A DNA stretch of 64,000 nt from Brevibacterium album DSM 18261 (GTDB lineage Bacteria > Actinomycetota > Actinomycetes > Actinomycetales > Brevibacteriaceae). Below are positions 45,608 to 56,338 of the stretch, one piece after another. Numbering within the stretch: the first letter of the stretch is position 1; every line of letters begins with the position of its first letter. The notes under the pieces are model-generated. The model was not told where the DNA came from. It saw only the letters and a program-made list of their open reading frames with translations, and searched no databases. The position numbers and the translations under genes are program-made. Where the stretch lies: the NCBI RefSeq assembly GCF_000426445.1, contig NZ_KE384526.1:62001-126000 (forward strand), given 5' to 3'.

Positions 45608-46516
45608 TCAGTACATCACGGTGGCGAAGGTGCCGCGCTGCACATAGCCGGCCTTCTCGTACACGCGCAGCGCAGGGGCGTTGAAGTCGTTCGCGTACAG
45701 GCTGACGACGGGGGCCACATGGTGCAGCGCGTGCGCGGACACCGCGACCATCCCCTCGCTCGCGATCCCGCGGCCGCGGAAGTCCGGGTGCGTCCACACA
45801 CCCTGGACCTGCACGGCATAGGGCGAGCGCACCCCGAGGTCCGCTTTGAACACCACCTGCTCGCTGCGGCCGCGCGCCGGCCAGTCCCGGATCGGGCCGC
45901 CGTCCGGTCCCTCACGCGCCGTGACGACGAGGGTCGAACGGTTCTCCACGAGGCTGCGCACCCGGGCCATGTAGCCCGCGGATCCCTGCTCCACCGGGGA
46001 GAAGCCCACCTCCTCCGTGAACATCTCCACCGCGGCCGCGAACACCGCCTCGAGGTCGGCGGCCCGCGCGGTCCGCAGCCGGGCGTGCGCGGGCACCCGC
46101 GGCTGCCCCTCGCAGACGAGGAGCGGCTGGTCCGGGCGCACGCCCCTGGGCGGCCCCCAGCGCAGCCGCGAGGAGAGGTCCAGCACCCAGCCGGCCTCGC
46201 CGATGAGCGAGGTGCTCCACCGCCCTCTGGCATTGAGCAGGCCCGCCATCTCCGCATTCGTCTCCGGGGTGGCCCCGGCCGCGATCACGGAGCCGCCCAC
46301 CCAGTAGGCGGCGACGGGCGTGCGCCCGGAGAACACGCCGTAGAGGGTGCCCGCGGCCGTCTGCACGTCCGCACTGCCGTTGGTGTGGAGGAGCGTGAGC
46401 AGATACGCGTGGTGGGCGGGCGCGGTGAGCAGCAGCCGACCCAGCCAGTCGGTGTGCGTCCGCCGCAGGGGCGCGAGCCGCAGCCCGGTCCGCCCGGGAG
46501 CCACCGCCTCGGTCAT
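45608..46516 (-). CDS. DUF4081/GNAT acetyltransferase-like protein
   Basis: A 302-residue protein with an N-terminal DUF4081 region (about residues 15-130, with AYLLTLLHTNGSADVQTAAGTLYGV) and a C-terminal GNAT domain. The latter carries VQGVWTHPDFRGRGIASEGMVAV, the acetyl-CoA loop, and LYANDFNAPALRVYEKAGYV. This two-part protein is conserved beside ispG in many actinobacteria, but its substrate is unknown. ATG at 46516 has GGAGG 5 nt upstream. It is downstream of ispG by 56 nt and may be co-transcribed with the isoprenoid genes. Confidence 0.88.
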   Translation of the reverse strand: MTEAVAPGRTGLRLAPLRRTHTDWLGRLLLTAPAHHAYLLTLLHTNGSADVQTAAGTLYGVFSGRTPVAAYWVGGSVIAAGATPETNAEMAGLLNARGRWSTSLIGEAGWVLDLSSRLRWGPPRGVRPDQPLLVCEGQPRVPAHARLRTARAADLEAVFAAAVEMFTEEVGFSPVEQGSAGYMARVRSLVENRSTLVVTAREGPDGGPIRDWPARGRSEQVVFKADLGVRSPYAVQVQGVWTHPDFRGRGIASEGMVAVSAHALHHVAPVVSLYANDFNAPALRVYEKAGYVQRGTFATVMY

Positions 46517-46572
46517 CCGGTCCTCCGTCCGCGCGTGCTGCCCGACCTCAGCCGAGGATACTGCCTGCGGCC

Positions 46573-47721
<1,149 letters not shown>

Positions 47722-47791
47722 TGATCGAGTTCCCTTCGTCGTGCGAGTCGGCGGCCCCTGAGGTCCGCGTGCGTGGGGAGGACTGCGCTCC

Positions 47792-47797
47792 ATGCTA
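47792..47797 (-). promoter_or_regulatory. candidate -10 box for ispG
   Basis: Minus-strand TAGCAT between the rseP stop and the ispG start; the leader would be about 65 nt. The -35 is weak. Confidence 0.35.
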
Positions 47798-47816
47798 CTC
47801 CCCGGCCGGAGTGCGC

Positions 47817-49187
47817 CTATCCGTAAAGTCGCAGGGGCTTCACGATGTCCACATAGAGGAGCAGCAGCGTCATCCCGAGGAAGGCCACGACGACCGCATA
47901 GGTGAGCGGGAGCAGCTTCGCGGTGTCGAACGGCCCCGTGGGGCCCCGCCCGCGGATCCTGCTGATCCGTCTGCGCGCGCCCTCGTAGATGGCCACCGCG
48001 ATGTGCCCGCCGTCCAGCGGCAGCAGCGGGACCATGTTGAAGGCGAAGAGGAACAGGTTGAGCGAGGCGAGCAGCCCGAGGCCCGACTGCACCTTGTCGA
48101 CGACCTCGACGTCGACGACGGTGCCCGAGGCGGTCTCGACCTCGTCGGTGGAGACGATCTCGCCGGCGATCCGGCCCACGCCCACGAGCCCCACGGGGCT
48201 GTCCTCGGGGCGCTCGGCATCGGAGAAGGCCACCTCGGCCACCTCGGCGAGCTTGGCCGGCAGGGTGACGAGGGCGCGGAACGTGAGCCCCACGGCCTCC
48301 ACCGTGCGCTCCGCGAACTGCGCCGGGGTCTGCCGCTCGTACTCCTGTGTGGGGCCGATGCCGAGGAAGCCCGCCGGCTCCGTGACGATCTCCCCGTCCT
48401 CGCCGAGGACGGGCTCGCCGTCGGCGTCCTCGACGGGCCGCTCCGTCTCCATGATGGGGACGTCGAGGGTGAGCCGCTCGCCGCCGCGCTCGAGCACCAC
48501 CGGCACGGTGGACCCGGCACGGTCCCGGATCGTCTCCGAGAGGGTGTCCCAGTCCTCCGTCGCCACCCCGTCCACCGAGACGACGGTGTCACCGGGCTGC
48601 ACGCCGAGCTCCCACGCCGGGGTCAGCGGATCCGATTCGAGACAGCCGGCGTCCTCGGGCCGCTCCGCGGCGGTCTCGGCTGGCACGGCGCATTCCACCA
48701 CCGTCTGCACCGTCGTCGTCGGCGCGGGTGCCCCGATGCCCATGAGGCTGATCGCGAAGATGCCGATGCCGAGGACGAGGTTCACGCACGGCCCGCCGAA
48801 CATGACGACGAGCCGCTTGGGCACGCTCAGCGCGTAGAAGCTGCGGTGCTCCTCTCCCGGTGCGAGGTCCTCGTTGGAGAACTCCCGGGCATCGGCGACC
48901 GTCCGGGCGAGGAAGCGCGGCGAGCGCGGAGCCCGGTCCAGGGCCTCCGGCGGCGGGTACATGCCGGGCATGCTGATGAACCCGCCCAGCGGCAGCGCCT
49001 TGACCCCGTACTCCGTCTCCCCGCGCACACGGGAGAACAGCGTGGGGCCGAAGCCCACCATGTACTTCGTCACCTTCACGCCGAACCGCTTCGCGGGGAC
49101 GAGGTGGCCGAGCTCGTGCAGGGCGATCGAGGCCGAGATGCCCGCCAGGAAGAGCAGCACCCCCAGCGCGTAGAGCAGGACCGTCAT
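47817..49187 (-). CDS. rseP: site-2 protease RseP-like M50 zinc metallopeptidase
   Basis: An intramembrane protease that cleaves anti-sigma factors or signal peptides within the membrane. The 456-residue protein has HELGH at residues 24-28 in the first helix and a PDZ domain at about 195-250 ([22 protein letters not shown]). The second catalytic motif [12 protein letters not shown] is in the C-terminal half, with four membrane segments in all. An acidic loop follows the PDZ domain. The ATG overlaps the dxr stop as ATGA. The dxr-rseP-ispG order is standard in actinobacteria. Local substrates are unknown. Confidence 0.94.
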   Translation of the reverse strand: MTVLLYALGVLLFLAGISASIALHELGHLVPAKRFGVKVTKYMVGFGPTLFSRVRGETEYGVKALPLGGFISMPGMYPPPEALDRAPRSPRFLARTVADAREFSNEDLAPGEEHRSFYALSVPKRLVVMFGGPCVNLVLGIGIFAISLMGIGAPAPTTTVQTVVECAVPAETAAERPEDAGCLESDPLTPAWELGVQPGDTVVSVDGVATEDWDTLSETIRDRAGSTVPVVLERGGERLTLDVPIMETERPVEDADGEPVLGEDGEIVTEPAGFLGIGPTQEYERQTPAQFAERTVEAVGLTFRALVTLPAKLAEVAEVAFSDAERPEDSPVGLVGVGRIAGEIVSTDEVETASGTVVDVEVVDKVQSGLGLLASLNLFLFAFNMVPLLPLDGGHIAVAIYEGARRRISRIRGRGPTGPFDTAKLLPLTYAVVVAFLGMTLLLLYVDIVKPLRLYG

Positions 49188-50491
49188 GCGCGTGCGGCTC
49201 CCCCGGTGCGGGTCTCCGCGCGGATTCCGGCGGCGCTCCGGTCCGCCGCCCAGGCCCCGGCGAAGGCCCGGGCGCGGGCATCGGCGGCCAGCACCGTCTC
49301 CCGGGTCAGCGGGACCGCCCCGGCCGCCTCCTCGCGGGCGTGCTCCGCGAGTGCGTGCTCCTCGAGAGCCGCCGCGATCCCCTCGGCGATCCCCGTGAAG
49401 GGCAGGAGGCCCTCGTGGAAGGAGTCGACGAGGACCTCGTTGGCGGCGTTGAGGACGGCGGGGTGCGTGCCGCCGCGCGCGCCGGCCGCGATCGCCAGAC
49501 CCAGGGCCGGGAAGGCCTCGTGATCGACGGGCTCGAAGGTCCACTGCGCAGCCCGCGTCCAGTCGTTCGCCATCGCTCCCGAGGAGAGGCGCTCGGGGCC
49601 CTCTGCCCCGCCCAGCGCCGCCCCCAGCGCGTAGGCGATGGGCAGCCGCATGTCCGGCGGGGAGACCTGGGCGAGCGTCGACCCGTCCGTGAACTGCACC
49701 ATCGAGTGGACCTGGCTCTGCGGGTGCACGACGACCTCGATGTCCTCGATCGGCACGCCGAACAGCAGGTGCGCCTCGATCACCTCGAGGCCCTTGTTCA
49801 CGAGGCTCGCGGAATTCGTCGTGATGACCCGCCCCATGTCCCAGGTGGGATGAGCCAGCGCCTGCTCCGGGGTGACGGACTCCAGCTGCGCCCGGGTGAA
49901 GCCGCGGAACGGGCCGCCCGAGGCCGTCACCACGAGCTTGGCGACCTCACCGGCCCGGCCGGCGCGCAGCGCCTGCCAGATCGCCGAGTGCTCGCTGTCG
50001 ACCGGTATGAGGGCCGCACCCGAGTCCGCGGCGGCCTCCAGCACGACCGGCCCGCCGATGATGAGGGACTCCTTGTTCGCGAGCGCCACGTCCGTGCCCT
50101 GCTCCAGCGCCGCGAGCGTCGGGTCGAGACCGGCCGCACCCGTGACCGCGTTGAGGACGACATCGGCTTCGAGCGCGGCGATCTCCGCGGCCGCGGTCTC
50201 CCCGAGCCGGATCGACTCGACGCGGTCGGGCAGGCCCAGCCGTGCGGAGGCGGAGGCGAGTGCGGCGCGGACGGCTGCCTCGGCCTCCGCACCGGTGAGC
50301 TCTGCGGGAGGGCGGGCCAGACCCACGGCCACCGCCCCGAACTCGATGGCCTGTGCGGCCAGCTCCCCGAGATCGCTGCCGGCCGCGAGCCCTGCCACGC
50401 GGAAGCGGTCGCGGTGGAGACGGACCACATCGCGGGCCTGGGTGCCGACCGAGCCTGTGGCACCGATTACACTGATCACTCGTACAGTCAC
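49184..50491 (-). CDS. dxr: 1-deoxy-D-xylulose-5-phosphate reductoisomerase
   Basis: The NADPH enzyme that makes MEP, the committed step of the non-mevalonate pathway. The 435-residue protein shows VIGATGSVGTQARDV, ALANKESLIIGGP, the metal site IPVDSEHSAIWQAL, ASGGPFRG, PTWDMGRVITTNSA and the HPQSQVHSMV motif. I chose the GTG at 50491 with GAGAGG 10 nt upstream. The stop overlaps rseP by 4 nt. It is divergent from the glutaryl-CoA dehydrogenase gene. Confidence 0.96.
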   Translation of the reverse strand: MTVRVISVIGATGSVGTQARDVVRLHRDRFRVAGLAAGSDLGELAAQAIEFGAVAVGLARPPAELTGAEAEAAVRAALASASARLGLPDRVESIRLGETAAAEIAALEADVVLNAVTGAAGLDPTLAALEQGTDVALANKESLIIGGPVVLEAAADSGAALIPVDSEHSAIWQALRAGRAGEVAKLVVTASGGPFRGFTRAQLESVTPEQALAHPTWDMGRVITTNSASLVNKGLEVIEAHLLFGVPIEDIEVVVHPQSQVHSMVQFTDGSTLAQVSPPDMRLPIAYALGAALGGAEGPERLSSGAMANDWTRAAQWTFEPVDHEAFPALGLAIAAGARGGTHPAVLNAANEVLVDSFHEGLLPFTGIAEGIAAALEEHALAEHAREEAAGAVPLTRETVLAADARARAFAGAWAADRSAAGIRAETRTGGAARA

Positions 50492-50545
50492 AGTGCCCGA
50501 TCCTCTCACCCGTTCCTTGGGAAACCGTGATGGGAGGGGGGCGGC

Positions 50546-51826
50546 GTGACCGAGGCGACGCGGTGCGGAGCCGGAGACAGCGATGGAAGCAACGAAGGGA
50601 GCGCCGCAGTGGCGGTCAGCAAGGGAAAGACCCTCTCACCGGACGAGATCCTCGGCATCGACCAGGTGTTCGAACAGGACGACCTGGACTGGGCGGGTGT
50701 GGTCCGCAGCTGGCTGGACGAGCACGTCCGCGAGCAGATCGGCGACTGGTACCTCGAGGGGACGATCCCCGCACGCGAGCTCGCCGAGGGCCTGGGCGAG
50801 CTGGGTGTGCTCGGCATGCACCTCGACGGCTACGGCTGCGCGGGGTCGACGGCGACGCAGTACGGCCTGGCCTGCCGCGAGCTCGAGGCGATCGACTCCG
50901 GTCTGCGCTCGCTCGTGAGCGTCCAGGGCTCGCTCGCGATGTTCTCGATCCACCACTGGGGGTCCGAGGAGCAGAAGGAGGAGTGGCTGCCGCGGATGGC
51001 CGCCGGGAAGGCGATCGGCTGCTTCGGCCTCACCGAGCCGGATGTGGGCTCGGACCCCGCCGGGATGAAGACCCGCGCGACCCGCGACGGCTCCGACTGG
51101 GTCCTCAACGGCGCGAAGATGTGGATCACCAATTCGCCCGTCTCCGATGTCATGGTCGTGTGGGCGAAGACCGATGACGTCAACGAGAAGACCGGCGAGA
51201 AGGGCCTCGTGCGCGGCTTCGTCGTCCCCACCGACACCCCCGGCGTCGAGGTGCCCGAGGTCAAGCGCAAGATCTCGCTGCGGGCCTCGATCACCGGTGA
51301 GATCGTGCTCGACAACGTCCGGCTGCCGGAGTCCGCCATGCTGCCGAAGGCCTCCGGGCTCCGGGGGCCGCTGTCCGCGCTGTCCGAGGCGCGCTTCGGG
51401 ATCGTCTTCGGCGTGACGGGTGCTGCCCGCGATGCGCTCGAGGAGGCGCTGCGGTACACGGACTCGCGCATCCAGTTCGACCGCCCGCTGTCCTCGTTCC
51501 AGATCAGCCAGCAGAAGCTCGCGAAGGCCTTCGGCCAGTACTCCTCCATCACGCTCACCGCCGCGCACATCGGGAAGCTCAAGGACTCCGCTGCCGGCGT
51601 GCGGCCCGAGCAGATCTCGCTGGGCAAGATGGTGAACGTGGACACCGCCATGAACGTGTGCCGGGACCTGCGTGCGCTGTTCGGCGGCTCGGGGATCACG
51701 AGCGAGTACTCGCCCCTGCGCCATGCGGTCAACCTCGAGACCGTGCTCACCTACGAGGGCACCCACGAGGTCCACCAGCTCACGCTGGGCCGGGCCATGA
51801 CGGGCATCAACGCCTTCGCGAACTGA
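50546..51826 (+). CDS. gcdH: glutaryl-CoA dehydrogenase-like acyl-CoA dehydrogenase
   Basis: A FAD enzyme that oxidises and decarboxylates glutaryl-CoA to crotonyl-CoA in lysine/tryptophan degradation. The 426-residue protein carries the family-specific Arg121 in AIDSGLRSLVSVQGSLAM, GCFGLTEPDVGSDPAGM, WITNSPVSDV, the FGGSGITSEY nucleotide site and the catalytic Glu404 in TYEGTHEVHQL. These match human GCDH rather than short- or medium-chain dehydrogenases. A GTG at 50546 follows GGGAGGGG. A second GTG at 50609 with AAGGGAG would give 405 residues, so the start is open. An acyl-CoA ligase follows 125 nt downstream. Confidence 0.9.
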   Translation: MTEATRCGAGDSDGSNEGSAAVAVSKGKTLSPDEILGIDQVFEQDDLDWAGVVRSWLDEHVREQIGDWYLEGTIPARELAEGLGELGVLGMHLDGYGCAGSTATQYGLACRELEAIDSGLRSLVSVQGSLAMFSIHHWGSEEQKEEWLPRMAAGKAIGCFGLTEPDVGSDPAGMKTRATRDGSDWVLNGAKMWITNSPVSDVMVVWAKTDDVNEKTGEKGLVRGFVVPTDTPGVEVPEVKRKISLRASITGEIVLDNVRLPESAMLPKASGLRGPLSALSEARFGIVFGVTGAARDALEEALRYTDSRIQFDRPLSSFQISQQKLAKAFGQYSSITLTAAHIGKLKDSAAGVRPEQISLGKMVNVDTAMNVCRDLRALFGGSGITSEYSPLRHAVNLETVLTYEGTHEVHQLTLGRAMTGINAFAN

Positions 51827-51869
51827 AACACCCCCTCCCCACTCTCCCTCTCCCCCTCCCGCCCCCCGG

Positions 51870-51920
51870 GTGAGCGGTTCCTGTCGGTCTGTGCACGCAG
51901 AACCGACGGGAAGCGCTCAC
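51870..51920. repeat. palindromic repeat copy 3
   Basis: Arms 51870-51888 and 51902-51920 (19 nt, two mismatches) flank a 13-nt loop similar to copy 1. It follows the gcdH stop and precedes the acyl-CoA ligase in the same orientation, so it could separate or attenuate the two transcripts. Confidence 0.8.
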
Positions 51921-51951
51921 TCATGAGGACGGCACGCGAAGGATCGACAGC

Positions 51952-53598
51952 ATGCAGCCCTGGAAGACGCCTCTCACTCCCCTGTCGTTCCTCGAGCGCT
52001 CCGCCCGGGTCTTCCCGGACCGTCCCGCCCTCGCCTACGGGGAGCGGACGTGGACCTATGCCGAGCTGTTCGCCGCGGTGGAGGAGCGGGCGCACGCGCT
52101 GCGGGCAGCGGGGATCCGCGCCGGCGACCGGGTGGCGTACATGCTGCCCAACGTGCCGGAGATGCTCATCAGCATGTACGCGGTGCCGCTCATCGGCGCG
52201 GTGCTGGTGCCCGTCAACACGCGCCTGGCACCGGAGGAGGTCCGGTACATCTGCGATCACTCCGCCGCGCGCATCCTCGTGATCGACACCGTGCTGTGGC
52301 CCGAGGTCACGGCGGTCGCGCCCGAGTTCGAGACCGTGGAGACGATCGTGCTCGCCGAGGACCGGGAGCACGCCGAGCAGCCTGCGCCTCGGGCCCATCC
52401 CGCGGGCACGCGTGTGGTGACGCTGGAGGAGCTGCTGGCCGGCGCCTCGGCGGAGGCCTCCTCCCTGCGCTGGGAGGTGGACGACGAGGAGGCCGTGCTC
52501 TCGATCAACTACACCTCCGGCACGACGGGCCGGCCCAAGGGCGTCGAGTACACGCACCGCGGGGCCTACCTCAACTCGTTCTCCGAGATCGTCCACTCCG
52601 GTTTCGGGCACGGGACGGCCTATCTGTGGACGCTGCCCATGTTCCACTGCAACGGCTGGTGCACGGGCTGGGCCGTCGCCGCGGCGGGCGGGCTCCAGGT
52701 GTGCCTGCGCGAGGTGCGCGGTCCCGTCATATGGGAGCTCATCGACCGCCACGGGATCACGCATCTCAACGGCGCGCCCACCGTCGTGACGACGATCATG
52801 GACGCCGAGGCCGCGCACGACCTCGACCGGCAACTCGTCATCACGACGGCCGCAGCGCCCCCGAGCCCGGCGATGCTCAAGCGCATGAGCGCGATGGGCT
52901 TCCGGATCGTGCACGTCTACGGGCTCACCGAGACGTACGGGCCCTACACCGTGGGCGAGTGGCAGGAGGGCTGGGCACAGCTGGACGAGGATGCCCGCGC
53001 CGCCCGGCAGGCCAGACAGGGCGTCGGCATGGTCACGGCGGAGCGGGCCCGCGTGGTGCGCACGGACGACGACGGCGAGGAGCTGGTCGATGTGCCCGCC
53101 GACGGCGTGACGATGGGCGAGGTCGTCATGCGCGGGAACAACGTGATGAAGGGCTACCACCGGGATCCCGAGGCCACCGCGAAGGCATTCGCGGGCGGCT
53201 GGTTCCACTCCGGCGACCTCGCGGTCATGCACCCGGACGGCTACATCGAGCTGCGGGACAGGGCGAAGGACGTGGTGGTCTCCGGGGGCGAGAACATCTC
53301 GACGATCGAGGTGGAGCAGGCGATCCTCGCCCATCCGGGGGTCGCGGACGTCGCCGTCGTGGGCGTGCCCGATGAGCGCTGGGGAGAGCGGCCCAAGGCC
53401 TTCGTGGTCCGGGTCGAGGACGCTGCGGTCACGGCCGAGGAGCTGCTCGAGTTCCTGCGCGAGCGCCTGGCCCGCTACAAGAGTCCGCGCGATGTGGAGT
53501 TCGTGCCGGTGCTGCCGAAGACTTCGACGGGCAAGATCCAGAAGCACGATCTGCGGGAGAGGGAGTGGGCCGGGCACGCCAGCCGCATCCAGGGGTGA
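51952..53598 (+). CDS. AMP-forming acyl-CoA synthetase
   Basis: An adenylating ligase that activates a fatty or aromatic acid with ATP and CoA. The 548-residue protein has the P-loop-like motif INYTSGTTGRPKGVEYTH near residue 185 and GLTETYGP near 325. WFHSGDLAVMHPDGYIELRDRAKDVVVSGGENIS near 420 and the C-terminal catalytic Lys in LPKTSTGKIQKHDLR complete the fold. The overall pattern (LPMFHCNGWCTGW) resembles short/medium-chain and AAE-type ligases. No Shine-Dalgarno of good strength precedes the ATG. Its acid is unknown; location after gcdH suggests a catabolic acid but the hairpin between them weakens the link. Confidence 0.9.
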   Translation: MQPWKTPLTPLSFLERSARVFPDRPALAYGERTWTYAELFAAVEERAHALRAAGIRAGDRVAYMLPNVPEMLISMYAVPLIGAVLVPVNTRLAPEEVRYICDHSAARILVIDTVLWPEVTAVAPEFETVETIVLAEDREHAEQPAPRAHPAGTRVVTLEELLAGASAEASSLRWEVDDEEAVLSINYTSGTTGRPKGVEYTHRGAYLNSFSEIVHSGFGHGTAYLWTLPMFHCNGWCTGWAVAAAGGLQVCLREVRGPVIWELIDRHGITHLNGAPTVVTTIMDAEAAHDLDRQLVITTAAAPPSPAMLKRMSAMGFRIVHVYGLTETYGPYTVGEWQEGWAQLDEDARAARQARQGVGMVTAERARVVRTDDDGEELVDVPADGVTMGEVVMRGNNVMKGYHRDPEATAKAFAGGWFHSGDLAVMHPDGYIELRDRAKDVVVSGGENISTIEVEQAILAHPGVADVAVVGVPDERWGERPKAFVVRVEDAAVTAEELLEFLRERLARYKSPRDVEFVPVLPKTSTGKIQKHDLREREWAGHASRIQG

Positions 53599-53618
53599 GC
53601 GGCAGGGGCTGAGCGCCC

Positions 53619-54149
53619 CTAGGCACGGTCAGCGGTCCTGCCGCAGATCCCGCAGGACGTCCCTCGAATCCTCCGCGATGCGGATCGGATCCCAGGTGGG
53701 AATTCCATCACCCCTGTTCCCTCGCGGAGGACCGGGGAATCCTCGTCGGAGCTCGGGCGAGCGGCTCGACTCGCCGCGCACACCCCTGCGGGGAGGCGGG
53801 TGTCGAGCGCCCAGCTCAGCCGGAGGAGGGGCACGAAGAGGACGAAGGGAATGGTCGAGTACGTCATGTAGAGCATCGGCCCCCACACGGAGGAGCCCTG
53901 GAGGATCCGCCCGAAGACTGCACCGGTGCCGAGAACGCAGGGGACGGTGAGGGCCCAGGTGCCCCACGGCAAGAGGTTGCGCGTGAGGACGCAGATGCAC
54001 GCTCCCACCGCCGACGGTGCCAGGAACATGGAGGCGACGAAGGCCAGATGGTCCCCGGCCATGATCCCCTCGCCGCGCAGGAGGGGCAGTACGCACGTCA
54101 CGACCAGCGCGACCCCAGCGCCCACTGCCCAGAACGCACCCTCACGCAT
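53619..54149 (-). CDS. small integral membrane protein of unknown function
   Basis: A 176-residue predicted protein with four hydrophobic segments at about residues 6-24, 34-56, 62-82 and 90-112. A hydrophilic Arg/Ser-rich tail ends with CGICGR. I recognise no family. Spacing and codon use fit a real gene and a purine-rich GAAGAGGCGAAGG precedes the ATG. It converges with the acyl-CoA ligase across a 20-nt gap and is divergent from the S33 peptidase. It may be lineage-specific; confidence is limited. Confidence 0.55.
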   Translation of the reverse strand: MREGAFWAVGAGVALVVTCVLPLLRGEGIMAGDHLAFVASMFLAPSAVGACICVLTRNLLPWGTWALTVPCVLGTGAVFGRILQGSSVWGPMLYMTYSTIPFVLFVPLLRLSWALDTRLPAGVCAASRAARPSSDEDSPVLREGTGVMEFPPGIRSASRRIRGTSCGICGRTADRA

Positions 54150-54311
54150 CGCCTTCGCCTCTTCCCGTTCGCTTCCTCATCTGTGGCTCATGCTCCCATG
54201 CCCGCCTCCCGCTGCGGCGTGCGGCCGCATCGCGGGAGCGCGCGTCCGGGCATCGCATCGCACTCTCTCCGTCCGTGCCCGCGGCGTTCCGTTCGCGTCC
54301 GCGGCTGCGCG

Positions 54312-54317
54312 TAGCCT
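54312..54317 (+). promoter_or_regulatory. candidate -10 box for the leaderless S33 peptidase gene
   Basis: TAGCCT, 6 nt (ggtggc), then ATG at 54324. Confidence 0.45.
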
Positions 54318-54323
54318 GGTGGC

Positions 54324-55631
54324 ATGATGAGCGACACCGCCTATGACATGCCCGGTATGCACGTCCGCGAGATCACCGTGGACGTCCCCCTCGACGCCGC
54401 AGCGCCGGCCCGCGGAACCCTCGAGGTCTTCGCCCGCGTCGTGACCGCCTTCGGCGGGGAGGATCGGCCCTATGCCGTCTACCTCCAGGGCGGCCCCGGC
54501 GTCGAGGCTCCCCGGCCCTCGCTGAGCTCCGCCTCACCCGTGTGGCTGCCCCGCGTGCTCGAGGACTATCAGCTCATCCTCCTCGACCAGCGCGGCACCG
54601 GCCGGTCCACGCCCATCGGCATGGACACCCCGCTGCCGGCCTCGTTCGCCCGCACTCCGGGCGTGCCGGCTCCGCGCACCCTCCGCGAGGCGAGCCCCGC
54701 AGACGCCGCGGAGTACCTCACCCACTTCCGGGCCGACGGCATCGTCCGCGACGCCGAGGCCGTGCGCGCGTTCCTCGGTGCGGAGACCCTCACCCCCATC
54801 GGGCAGTCCTTCGGAGGATTCACGACCCTCCACTACCTCAGCACCCGCCCCGACTCCCTCGCCGGGGCGATCTTCACCGGCGGCCTGCCCTCAGTCGACC
54901 GGACTCCCGCGGAGGTCTACGCGACCACCTGGGAGATCATGCGCGAGAAGACCCTCGCGCACTACCGGCGCTTCCCCGGCGACCGGAACCGCGTGGAGGA
55001 GCTGAGCGAGCTCGCAGCCGTCGGCGGGATCGTCCTGCCGAACGGAGATGCCGTCTCCCCCGCCCGCCTCCGTACGCTCGGGCACCTCCTCGGCGGCGAC
55101 GGCGGCGCGGAGAGCCTGCACTGGCTGCTCGGCCTCGACCCGCAGAGCCACGCATTCCGCCACGACCTCGCCGGCGCGCTGCCGTTCCGCGGGCGCAATC
55201 CGCTCTACGCCGTCATCCACGAGTCCTCGATGTCCAACGGGCACACGACCCGCTGGTCCGCCGAGCGCTCCATGCCGGCAGACTTCCGCGACGATCCCAC
55301 CCTGCTGGGCGGCGAGCACATCCACCCCGGCCTCTTCGCGGAGGACTCCGAGCTGCGCGAGTGGAAGGAGATCGCCGCGCTGCTCGCCGAGCACGAGTGG
55401 CCGGTGCTCTACACGGAGGAGGCGCTGCGCCGGGCAGAGGTGCCCGCGGCCGCCGCGGTCTACTTCCGCGACGCCTATGTCCCCGCAGCGCACTCCCTCG
55501 AGACCGCCGCGCTGCTGCCCCGTCTCACACCCTGGATCACGAGCAGCTGGGAGCACAACGGCATCCGTTCCTCCGGCACCGAGGTCATCAGCCACCTCAT
55601 CGACCTCGTCCAGCACCGCCGGACAGCGTGA
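54324..55631 (+). CDS. S33-family proline iminopeptidase-like alpha/beta hydrolase
   Basis: A 435-residue cytoplasmic hydrolase that likely removes N-terminal proline from peptides. The oxyanion motif QGGPGVE is at residues 55-61, LDQRGTGRS at 87-95, and the nucleophile Ser162 in GQSFGG. A long cap domain follows. The catalytic Asp and His are probably in YFRDAYVP and SWEHNG near the C-terminus. This long form matches actinobacterial prolyl aminopeptidases of about 430 residues. No signal peptide. Predicted leaderless, with an ATGATG start so two start codons are possible. Confidence 0.88.
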   Translation: MMSDTAYDMPGMHVREITVDVPLDAAAPARGTLEVFARVVTAFGGEDRPYAVYLQGGPGVEAPRPSLSSASPVWLPRVLEDYQLILLDQRGTGRSTPIGMDTPLPASFARTPGVPAPRTLREASPADAAEYLTHFRADGIVRDAEAVRAFLGAETLTPIGQSFGGFTTLHYLSTRPDSLAGAIFTGGLPSVDRTPAEVYATTWEIMREKTLAHYRRFPGDRNRVEELSELAAVGGIVLPNGDAVSPARLRTLGHLLGGDGGAESLHWLLGLDPQSHAFRHDLAGALPFRGRNPLYAVIHESSMSNGHTTRWSAERSMPADFRDDPTLLGGEHIHPGLFAEDSELREWKEIAALLAEHEWPVLYTEEALRRAEVPAAAAVYFRDAYVPAAHSLETAALLPRLTPWITSSWEHNGIRSSGTEVISHLIDLVQHRRTA

Positions 55632-55661
55632 GCGGGACGGCCCGCGCCGAGCGGGCGCGCC

Positions 55662-56336
55662 TCACCCCTCCAGCAGGGAGGCCGCGAACTCCGCGGCCCC
55701 GGAGCGGGTGAGCGTGCCGTCCGGGAGGGTGAGGGCGCGTGCCTCCGGATCGCGGAACCGCGCCGGGACCGGCTCGATCCGCGCATCCCGCATCATCGCG
55801 TCGAGGCCGCGCGTGATGCCGCCGCCGAGGACGGCGACGTCCTCGAAGTGCGAGCGCACCCTGCGGACGGTCACCGTCACCGCGGGCGCGGCCGGAGAGG
55901 CGTCCGCGCCGTCCGAGACCTGCCCGCCGCGCGAGGCCGCATCGCCCTCGGGCGCGGGCAGGACGGTGAGGGTCTCGGAGCCGTAGGCGTCGAGGTCGAT
56001 GCTGCCGGCCTCGTCCTGGAGCACCACCTCCAGGCCGATCCGCAGCCCCGCGAGGACGGCGAAGGTCCTCGCCGGCTCCGGCACCTGAGGCATGACGATG
56101 AGCGCCGTCGCACCGTCGGCGCCCAGCACCCGCAGGACCCCGCCGAGCTTCGCCACCCTGTCCAGCGCCTCGGCCCGGGTGATCTCCTGCGGCACGGAGA
56201 GCGCCGCGATGAGGCGCGGGTCGGTGACGGGCCGTCCCTCGAGCGTGGGCACCTCCGGTGCCGGAGCACGGAGCACCACATCATCGGCCCCGCCGAGTGC
56301 GATCGGGCGGTCGAGCAGATCGAAGGTCGAGTCCAC
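55662..56336 (-). CDS. protein of unknown function downstream of a DivIVA-domain gene
   Basis: A 224-residue protein with no family I recognise. The GTG start lies 2 nt after the stop of the DivIVA-domain gene, so the two form a tight operon. Visible features are ADDVVLRAPAPEVPTLEGRPVTDP near residue 17, a mixed alpha/beta centre with a hydrophobic patch ATALIVMPQVPEPARTFAVLAGLRIGLEVVLQDEAG, an acidic Ala-rich loop near 130, and DGTLTRSGAAEFAASL at the end. There is no signal peptide or membrane helix. Codon usage is like its neighbours. It may assist cell-pole or division functions, but that is inference. Confidence 0.7.
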   Translation of the reverse strand: MDSTFDLLDRPIALGGADDVVLRAPAPEVPTLEGRPVTDPRLIAALSVPQEITRAEALDRVAKLGGVLRVLGADGATALIVMPQVPEPARTFAVLAGLRIGLEVVLQDEAGSIDLDAYGSETLTVLPAPEGDAASRGGQVSDGADASPAAPAVTVTVRRVRSHFEDVAVLGGGITRGLDAMMRDARIEPVPARFRDPEARALTLPDGTLTRSGAAEFAASLLEG

Positions 56337-56338
56337 GC